From Rhizobiaceae bacterium (GTDB lineage Bacteria > Pseudomonadota > Alphaproteobacteria > Rhizobiales > Rhizobiaceae), in the NCBI GenBank assembly GCA_020696915.1, contig JAJFMR010000067.1, positions 1 to 10,744 on the forward strand: DNA of 10,744 nucleotides, given 5' to 3'. Each line of letters starts with the position of its first letter. Position 1 is the stretch's first letter. Below, one piece after another: positions 5,828 to 10,744 of this stretch. The notes under the pieces were generated by a model. That model saw only the letters and a list, made by a program, of their open reading frames with translations. It was not told the DNA's origin and made no database searches. The position numbers and the translations under genes are program-made.

Positions 5828-7708
5828 CTATTCCGCCGGAGAGGGTTTCTTCTTGAACAGCCCGGTCAGATTGTCCCACAGTTCGATCTTGGCGCCCTGC
5901 CGCTTCATGATCACGCCCTGCTGGATGATCGACAGAAGGTTGTTCCACGCCCAGTAGATGACGAGCCCAGCCGGAAATGTGGCCAGCATGAAGGTGAACA
6001 CCACCGGCATCCAGGTGAAGATCATCGCCTGGGTGGGATCGGGCGGCGTCGGGTTCATGCGCATCTGCAGGAACATGGTGACGCCCATGATCAGCGGCCA
6101 CACGCCGATCTGCAGGAAATCCGGCACCATGAAGGGCAGCAGTCCGAAGAGGTTGAAGATGGATGTCGGGTCGGGCGCCGCCAGATCCTGGATCCAGCCG
6201 AAGAACGGCGCGTGGCGCATCTCGATGGTGACGTAGAGGACCTTGTAGAGCGCGAAGAACACCGGGATCTGGATCAGCACGGGCCAGCAGCCGGCCAGCG
6301 GGTTGATCTTCTCGGTCTTGTAGAGCTCCATCATGGCCTGCTGCTGCTTCATCTTGTCGTCCGCGTATTTCTCGCGGATCTCCAGCATCTTCGGCTGCAC
6401 CATCTTCATGTTCGCCATCGACTTGTAGGACTTGTTGGCGAGCGGGAAGAAAACGGCCTTGACCACGACCGTGGTGGCGAGGATCGCCAGGCCGAAATTC
6501 GAGAACAGCCGGTAGAACCAGTCGATCAGATGAAACATCGGCTTGGTAATGAAATAGAACCAGCCCCAGTCGATCAGCAGCTCGAACTGGCGGATGCCGC
6601 GGCTGACCTCGTATGCGTCGACCTTGCCGACTTCCTTGGCGCCCGCGAACACCAGGGTTTCGACGGTCGCGGCTGCACCGGGCGCAACCTGCATCGCGTC
6701 GGTCAGGAAGTCGGTCTGGTAGCGCGGGCGCCCATCGTCGAAATAGGCAAAGCGCGGCTGATAAGGCTCGTTGCCGGGCGGCACCAGCGCCACCGCCCAG
6801 TATTTGTCGGTAATGCCCAGCCAGCCGTCGGTCGACTTGCCCGGCCTGACCAGCCTGTCCTCCTCGATTTCCGAGTAGTCGATTTCCTGAAGTCCCTCCT
6901 CGCCGGTCACGCCGATGAGGCCCTCATGCAGCACGTAGATGCCGGCCGTGACCGGCCTGTCGAAGCGCGTCACGCGGCCGTAGCTCGACAGCGACACCGG
7001 AGCCGTGCCGCCATTGGTCACCGTGTCCGAGATGGTGAACATGTAGTCCGCATCGACGGCAATGGCGCGCCTGAAGGTGAGGCCCTTCTCGTTGGTGAAG
7101 GCGAGCGTTACGGGCGTCGACGGCGTCAGCGTCGTGCCGCTCTCCACCGTCCACGGCGTGTCGGCGCCGGGCACCGCCCCCGTTGAATCGCTGCCCACGA
7201 ATCCGACTTCGGCGAAATAGCCGCTGGCAAGGCCAGCGGGATTGAGAAGCTCGATATTCGGGGAATCGTCGTCGACGGTGACGTGGAAATTCTTCAGCCT
7301 GAGATCATCGATGCGCCCGCCGGTCAGATTGATGGATCCCGAGAGACTCGGCGTGTCTATCCTGACGCGCGAACTGGCGGCAACCGCCGCGTCGCGAGTC
7401 TCGGCGCCGGGCACCGCGCCCGGTGCCAAGGGCACCGTGGCCTGCGGGTCGCCGGTCGCGGGGGCCTGCGAAGCGCCCGGCACATCGCCCGGCTCGGCCG
7501 GCCGCACCTGACCGCCCGGCGCCTGCTGCTCGACCCGCCCGGCTTCGACACGCCCAGCTTCGACACGCTCAGCTTCCACCTGCTCGGCCTCGATCCGGGC
7601 CGCCTCGCGCTCGGCCTCGATGCGCGGGTTGACGTAGAACATCTGCCACAGGGTGAGGATCAGCACCGACAGCACGATGGTGATCATGAGGTTCCGGTTG
7701 TTATCCAT
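5828..7708 (-). CDS. yidC: Membrane protein insertase YidC
   Basis: An Oxa1-family insertase, 626 residues, that inserts and folds inner-membrane proteins alone or with SecYEG. The N-terminal anchor is at about 7-26. A Glu/Ala/Arg repeat linker (30-61) and a Pro/Ala/Gly-rich linker (to about 105) follow. The periplasmic beta domain spans about 105-375. The insertase core starts near 'FNFGLAILATTVVVKAVFFP', with Lys417 where E. coli YidC has the groove Arg. Next come the coiled cytoplasmic region ('KMKQQQAMMELYKTEKINPLAGC') and helices at about 468-492, 530-549 and 562-596. The ending 'QGAKIELWDNLTGLFKKK' recalls Mesorhizobium-type YidC. The start ATG has AAGGG (minus strand, 7715-7719) upstream. 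It follows rnpA after 86 bases. Its stop is 7 bases from that of denD. Confidence 0.97.
   Translation of the reverse strand: MDNNRNLMITIVLSVLILTLWQMFYVNPRIEAEREAARIEAEQVEAERVEAGRVEAGRVEQQAPGGQVRPAEPGDVPGASQAPATGDPQATVPLAPGAVPGAETRDAAVAASSRVRIDTPSLSGSINLTGGRIDDLRLKNFHVTVDDDSPNIELLNPAGLASGYFAEVGFVGSDSTGAVPGADTPWTVESGTTLTPSTPVTLAFTNEKGLTFRRAIAVDADYMFTISDTVTNGGTAPVSLSSYGRVTRFDRPVTAGIYVLHEGLIGVTGEEGLQEIDYSEIEEDRLVRPGKSTDGWLGITDKYWAVALVPPGNEPYQPRFAYFDDGRPRYQTDFLTDAMQVAPGAAATVETLVFAGAKEVGKVDAYEVSRGIRQFELLIDWGWFYFITKPMFHLIDWFYRLFSNFGLAILATTVVVKAVFFPLANKSYKSMANMKMVQPKMLEIREKYADDKMKQQQAMMELYKTEKINPLAGCWPVLIQIPVFFALYKVLYVTIEMRHAPFFGWIQDLAAPDPTSIFNLFGLLPFMVPDFLQIGVWPLIMGVTMFLQMRMNPTPPDPTQAMIFTWMPVVFTFMLATFPAGLVIYWAWNNLLSIIQQGVIMKRQGAKIELWDNLTGLFKKKPSPAE
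7526..7621 (-). repeat. 15-base tandem repeat within yidC (pentapeptide linker repeats)
   Basis: Residues 30-61 of YidC are built from about six near-copies of a five-residue unit of the type (I/V)EA(E/G)(R/Q), with one four-residue copy. At DNA level 15-base units are clear at 7540-7554, 7555-7569 and 7570-7584, with more diverged copies up to 7614. Since units are multiples of three, gain or loss would only change the length of the charged linker after the membrane anchor. Confidence 0.8.
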
Positions 7709-7760
7709 CGAAAACCCTTAGGTGGTGCGCCGAGGGGACAACGCCCTTCGTCTTTCGCAC

Positions 7761-7794
7761 CGGATTGGAAATCCGCAAGCCAGCCCGGCCGGGC
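7761..7794 (-). other. Two adjacent hairpins in the rnpA-yidC spacer
   Basis: Between the rnpA stop and the yidC start there is a perfect 12-base palindrome (7783-7794, centre GGCC) directly after the rnpA stop codon. Next to it is a 6-base-pair stem with a 3-base loop (7761-7775). No T run follows either in the direction of transcription, so they are not good terminators. They might be RNA processing or stabilising structures, or a small repeated element; this is inference. Confidence 0.4.
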
Positions 7795-8148
7795 CTAGCC
7801 CGCCCGGCGAAGGCGCCGCGACAGTTCGGTGCCGATTTCGGCGAAAGGGGCGGCAAGCACCTCCTGGCGACCGACGATCACATAGTCATTGCCGGGCAGC
7901 ATGTCATCCGCGGCCTTGACGCGGACCGCCTCCCGCAGCCGCCGGCGGATGCGGTTGCGGACCACCGCATTGCCGATTTTCCTGGTGACGGTAAAGCCGA
8001 CGCGCGGCGCGGCAGTGTCGTTCCTGGCCAGCACTTCCAGCAGAAAAAGCCGCCCGCGGCGTTTTTCACCACGCCGGACGGCCAGGAAGTCTGCCCGCTT
8101 GCGAAGCCGCTTCGGAGGGGTCCGGAGAGGCCTGCCGGGTGGCGGCAA
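7795..8148 (-). CDS. rnpA: Ribonuclease P protein component
   Basis: The protein subunit of RNase P, which helps the catalytic RNA cleave the 5' leader from tRNA precursors. It has 117 residues, a normal size for the family. The family core is clear: 'RLRKRADFLAV' near 14-24, 'FLLEVLAR' and 'GFTVTRKIGNAVVRNRIRRR', which holds the RNR motif (near 64-66). The C-terminus 'NDYVIVGRQEVL...ELSRRLRR' is typical. The start is TTG at 8148. It is forced, because the stop codon of rpmH (8161-8163) is in the same frame five codons upstream and no ATG or GTG precedes the conserved core. A good purine-rich site (GAGGGGCGGAG) lies just upstream, overlapping the end of rpmH. It follows rpmH after 12 bases in the conserved rpmH-rnpA-yidC order. 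Confidence 0.95.
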   Translation of the reverse strand: MPPPGRPLRTPPKRLRKRADFLAVRRGEKRRGRLFLLEVLARNDTAAPRVGFTVTRKIGNAVVRNRIRRRLREAVRVKAADDMLPGNDYVIVGRQEVLAAPFAEIGTELSRRLRRAG

Positions 8149-8160
8149 CCGCTCCGCCCC

Positions 8161-8295
8161 TCAGGCGGAAAGCCGTTTGCGGCCACGGTTGCGGCGGGCG
8201 GCGACGACGCCGCGGCCACCCTTGGTGGCCATGCGGGCACGGAAGCCGTGCCGCCGCTTGCGGACGAGTTTGGATGGCTGATAGGTGCGCTTCAT
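8161..8295 (-). CDS. rpmH: 50S ribosomal protein L34
   Basis: A 44-residue, very basic protein beginning 'MKRTYQPSKLVRKRRHGFRA' and ending 'RNRGRKRLSA', which is textbook L34 of the large ribosomal subunit. Length and sequence are standard. It starts with ATG at 8295. No strong ribosome-binding site is visible just upstream (the sequence is AT-rich, with ATCAAAACAA before the ATG). A strong promoter lies about 120 bases upstream. It is the first gene of the rpmH-rnpA-yidC unit. Confidence 0.98.
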   Translation of the reverse strand: MKRTYQPSKLVRKRRHGFRARMATKGGRGVVAARRNRGRKRLSA

Positions 8296-8413
8296 TTGTT
8301 TTGATACCGCGGCGTGCGGCCCTTCTTGAGACTGTCACAGTGCAACAGGAGCTTTGCCGGGCATTCTGGGCGCAACACAAGCTGCGCCGGATCGATCGCC
8401 CAGCGTGAGCGGG
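8296..8413 (-). promoter_or_regulatory. Untranslated leader of rpmH with a stem-loop
   Basis: About 110 bases separate the predicted transcription start (near 8406) from the rpmH ATG. Within it, 8369-8374 and 8383-8388 form a perfect 6-base-pair GC-rich stem around an 8-base loop, and 8331-8341 is an 11-base palindrome. No known riboswitch or ribosomal-protein binding motif is recognised. A role in regulation is inference. Confidence 0.35.
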
Positions 8414-8442
8414 CTTATATTTAGCACGTTTTTGGAAGTCAA
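8414..8442 (-). promoter_or_regulatory. Strong sigma70-type promoter for rpmH-rnpA-yidC
   Basis: On the minus strand TTGACT (8437-8442) and TATAAG (8414-8419) are separated by exactly 17 bases that are locally AT-rich. Both boxes match the consensus in five of six positions. It points at rpmH, as expected for a highly expressed ribosomal protein gene, and lies in the gap between the histidine kinase gene and rpmH. Confidence 0.8.
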
Positions 8443-8492
8443 TCGCGCCAGGCGAACAAGGCAAACGGCGCCGGACAGCCGACAGGCCTGCG

Positions 8493-9548
8493 TCATTGAT
8501 AAAGGGGTACCATGCGCTGGTCGCGCAGCGGCATGTTCATTTCCAGGTTCAGGCCGCTTCTCGCGAAATCCAGGACGAGGTCGGCGCCGCATTGCACCGG
8601 CAGAACCCGTTCCAAGAGCACCGTGCCGAAGCCCTTTCTGACCGGCGGGAGGACTTCGGGCCCTCCCAACTCGCGCCAGGCCAGATGCAGCGTCCGCTGT
8701 GCCGGCGAAAGGGTAACCGACCACCTCACGGACAGCATTCCGTGCGGGGACGAAAGGGCGCCGTACTTTGCCGAATTCGTCGTCAGTTCATGCACCGCCA
8801 TGCTGACCGGCACGGCGAGGTCGGCCACGAGATCGACGTCCGGTCCCTCCACCAGGACGCGCTGCTGCTCTTCGGTGATGAAGGGCTTCAATTCACGTTC
8901 GAGTATCCCGCGCAGCGATGCCATCTGCCAGTAGTCGTCGGTGAGCATGGTATGCGTCTCCGCCAGCGAAACCAGGCGGGCCGCGAACGCTCGCTGGAAT
9001 TCATCGATCGTCCCGGTCGACCGGGCAGTGGCTCCCAGCAGCGCCTGGACGTTCGCCAGCGTGTTCTTGACCCGGTGATGGAGTTCGCGAATGAGAAGGC
9101 GCTGCCGCTCCGCGGTGGCGGTCCGCTCGTCGATGGACGCCTTGACCTCGAGCTGGCGCCGGCGCGCGCGGACGGCCGACCGCACGGCATGAATGAGGGT
9201 CGAAGGGCGGAAGGGCCGCTCGAGGACGGTCATCCAGCCGTCCAGAAACGCCAGCCGTCCATCTGATTCGCTGCCCTTGGAGACGAGCAGAAGCACTGGA
9301 TAGTCGGACCATGGTTGCTGGCTTTGCAGGCGCTGCGCCAAACTCGTCCGGTCGGCGGCGAGCAGCGCCTCCTCGGCCACCACGAGGCAATGGCCCTGGT
9401 CCAGAGCGGCGACTGCCTCTTCGAGGCTGCCGCAGACACGCGCTCGCATGTCGGCGGCCTCGATGATCCTGCGCGCCACTTCGGCATCGCGGCCGATAGG
9501 TGCGAGCACGATGGCGTCGACGATCTCAGCGGGAGCCGGGCTCAGCAT
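8493..9548 (-). CDS. HWE-family histidine kinase with degenerate receiver-like N-terminus
   Basis: A 351-residue predicted cytoplasmic kinase without membrane segments. Residues 1-128 look like a receiver fold, but the acidic pair after strand 1 is replaced ('VLAPIGR'), no Asp ends strand 3 ('VVAEEAL'), and the usual Lys is Arg111 ('ERPF'). It is probably a sensor or pseudo-receiver. Residues about 150-180 hold the H box 'RELHHRVKNTLANVQALLG' (phospho-acceptor His158). The HWE signatures follow: His253 in N box 'HELTTNSAKYGALS' and Trp291-x-Glu293 in 'AWRELGGP', then G box 'GFGT' (306-309). In known HWE systems such kinases phosphorylate separate regulators. The gene start overlaps the KaiC-like gene by 23 bases, indicating coupling; TTG 9554 is an alternative start to ATG 9548, and neither has a strong ribosome-binding site. 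No cognate regulator is in the window. Confidence 0.92.
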   Translation of the reverse strand: MLSPAPAEIVDAIVLAPIGRDAEVARRIIEAADMRARVCGSLEEAVAALDQGHCLVVAEEALLAADRTSLAQRLQSQQPWSDYPVLLLVSKGSESDGRLAFLDGWMTVLERPFRPSTLIHAVRSAVRARRRQLEVKASIDERTATAERQRLLIRELHHRVKNTLANVQALLGATARSTGTIDEFQRAFAARLVSLAETHTMLTDDYWQMASLRGILERELKPFITEEQQRVLVEGPDVDLVADLAVPVSMAVHELTTNSAKYGALSSPHGMLSVRWSVTLSPAQRTLHLAWRELGGPEVLPPVRKGFGTVLLERVLPVQCGADLVLDFARSGLNLEMNMPLRDQRMVPLYQ

Positions 9549-10744
9549 CGTCAAGAAGCACCGATTTGTTGCCCTGGTAGACTGGAGTACCGGTCAGCAC
9601 CCCGCGGAATTCGGCAAGCGGCTTTCCGACCGCAATGCCTTTCGAGGTTATCGTGAACTCCCGGATCGTGTCTTCATGGTGGCCCGTCCGCTTCTTCAAT
9701 ACCGACACCGCACGCCGGATGCGCCCCTCGCTTTCGAAGAATCGAAGCAGCATGATCGAGTCGCTGAGGTAGGTCAGGTCCACTGGTGCAACCATCTGGC
9801 CGATAAGCCCGTGAGCGGCAAGCAGCAGCAGCGTCACGACACCCTGTCGATTGAGGTAGGTCAGGGTCTCGTGCATCTGCAGCACGAGATGCTGTTCTTC
9901 GGGCATGGCGTTCATGTAGCCGGTCAGGCTGTCCAGCACGACCATGCGCGCGCCCTTCTCCTCCACCGCCTCCTGGATGTGTGCGGTGAGCTCGCCCGGC
10001 GAGATCTCGGCGGGGTCGACCGGCAGCAGCATGAGAGCGCCGCTTTTCACGAACGGTTCAAGGTCCATGCCCATGCCCGCCGCTCGCTTCTTCAGGATTT
10101 CCACGGTTTCATCGAACACGATGATCAGCACGCGCCCGCCCTCGAGGAGCTCGTGGTGGACGAATGACATGGACAGGGAGGACTTGCCGGTGCCGGAGGG
10201 TCCCATCACCAACGTGCTGGTGCCGGGCTCGAGCCCGCCGCCGAGGGAGGCGTCGATGCCGGTTCCACTACGCACCGGCTCACCATGCGCGGTTACGTGG
10301 TGATCGGACGCAACGAGACGCGGAAAAACGCGAGCCCCTCCCGGCCGGATGACAAAATCGTGATAGCCGCCGCGTATCTCGACGCCTCGCATCTTGATGA
10401 CCCGAAGCCTGCGGCGCTCGGCTCCATAGAGGGGAGCAAGCTGCTCCAGGCGGATGACGGAATGGCTGATGCTGTGCAGATTGAGATCGTCGTGCTCGGC
10501 CGTCATGTCGTCGAGCAAAAGGACGGTCGTGTCGTTGAGCAGGAAGAAACTCTTGAGTGCCAGGACCTGTCGGCGGTAACGCAGCGAGCCCTGCGACAGG
10601 AGTCTGATCTCCGAGAGGGAATCGAAGATCACGCGGTCAGGCTTTACCCGCTCCAGCTCCGCCAGGGCCATCTGCACCGTTTCACCAAGCTCGAGATCGG
10701 AACTGTGGACGAGCGTTTGCTGTTGGGAGGGGTCGAGGCTCAGC
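9526..10744 (-). CDS. KaiC-like double RecA-domain ATPase (N-terminus outside the window)
   Basis: The last 405 residues of a KaiC-family protein; roughly 95 residues, including the first Walker A, are cut off by the right edge. The visible end of domain CI has 'VIFDSLSEIRLL' (Walker B) and 'YRRQVLALKSFF'. Domain CII begins at about 155 with Walker A GPSGTGKS (181-188), catalytic Asp211-Glu212 in 'VFDET', and Walker B 'MVVLDSLTGYMNAMPEE'. Lys350 and Arg352 match the KaiC residues that reach into the neighbouring subunit's site. At the phosphosite Thr324-Tyr325 replaces the Ser-Thr of cyanobacterial KaiC, and the tail after 'GVLTGTP' is short. KaiC proteins form ATP-driven hexamers in clock or stress-timing signalling. 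The gene overlaps the downstream HWE kinase gene, its likely partner. Function beyond the family is inference. Confidence 0.93.
   Translation of the reverse strand, partial: LSLDPSQQQTLVHSSDLELGETVQMALAELERVKPDRVIFDSLSEIRLLSQGSLRYRRQVLALKSFFLLNDTTVLLLDDMTAEHDDLNLHSISHSVIRLEQLAPLYGAERRRLRVIKMRGVEIRGGYHDFVIRPGGARVFPRLVASDHHVTAHGEPVRSGTGIDASLGGGLEPGTSTLVMGPSGTGKSSLSMSFVHHELLEGGRVLIIVFDETVEILKKRAAGMGMDLEPFVKSGALMLLPVDPAEISPGELTAHIQEAVEEKGARMVVLDSLTGYMNAMPEEQHLVLQMHETLTYLNRQGVVTLLLLAAHGLIGQMVAPVDLTYLSDSIMLLRFFESEGRIRRAVSVLKKRTGHHEDTIREFTITSKGIAVGKPLAEFRGVLTGTPVYQGNKSVLLDDAEPGSR

Noticed and set aside
6212..7186. Plus-strand open frame of about 324 codons inside yidC
   Set aside because: Antisense to YidC, His/Arg/Asp-rich shadow sequence with no recognisable domain.
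7701..7709. TTATCCATC, similar to a DnaA box, near rpmH-rnpA-yidC, a cluster that is close to oriC in many bacteria
   Set aside because: It is a single imperfect match formed by the first codons of yidC, with no further boxes or AT-rich unwinding region nearby; this cluster is not tied to oriC in alphaproteobacteria.
8496..9266. Plus-strand open frame of about 256 codons opposite the histidine kinase
   Set aside because: Antisense to a gene with all HWE kinase motifs; no motif or ribosome-binding support of its own.
9448..10167. Plus-strand open frame of about 239 codons opposite the KaiC-like gene
   Set aside because: Antisense shadow of the KaiC-like ATPase, which has intact Walker motifs.

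Overview
This GC-rich window looks chromosomal and alphaproteobacterial. The style of YidC and of the D-erythronate dehydrogenase-like protein, together with an HWE-family histidine kinase, suggests Hyphomicrobiales, perhaps a Mesorhizobium or Phyllobacteriaceae relative. That placement is recognition by eye; no search was run.

Left block, 2-4379, plus strand: a five-gene peptide/nickel-type (Dpp/Opp-like) ABC importer. The order is periplasmic binding protein (5' part outside the window), two permeases, two ATPases. The four membrane and ATPase genes are joined by stop/start overlaps (one ATGA, two TTGA), so they are almost certainly one translationally coupled operon. The substrate cannot be read from the sequence.

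Middle block, 4380-5820, plus strand: a 198-base spacer with two possible stem-loops and a weak promoter candidate. It is followed by a two-gene unit: a small acidic DUF2188-type protein and a DenD-like NAD-dependent dehydrogenase. The later enzymes of erythronate catabolism (OtnI, OtnK, OtnC) are not in the window.

Housekeeping block, 8442-5828, minus strand: a strong sigma70-type promoter drives rpmH (ribosomal protein L34), rnpA (RNase P protein) and yidC (inner-membrane insertase). yidC converges on denD with only 7 bases between the stop codons. The engB (yihA) gene that commonly follows yidC in related bacteria is absent.

Right block, 10744-8493, minus strand: a KaiC-like double-domain RecA ATPase (N-terminal part cut by the window edge). 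Its end overlaps the start of a gene for an HWE histidine kinase with a degenerate receiver-like N-terminus. These form a probable KaiC-based signalling pair and are the most interesting part of the window. The KaiC-like protein has Thr-Tyr where cyanobacterial KaiC has its Ser-Thr phosphosites and has a short C-terminal tail. The kinase has lost the receiver's phospho-accepting residues. No kaiA or kaiB is visible.

No tRNA, insertion sequence, CRISPR array or prophage signal was seen.
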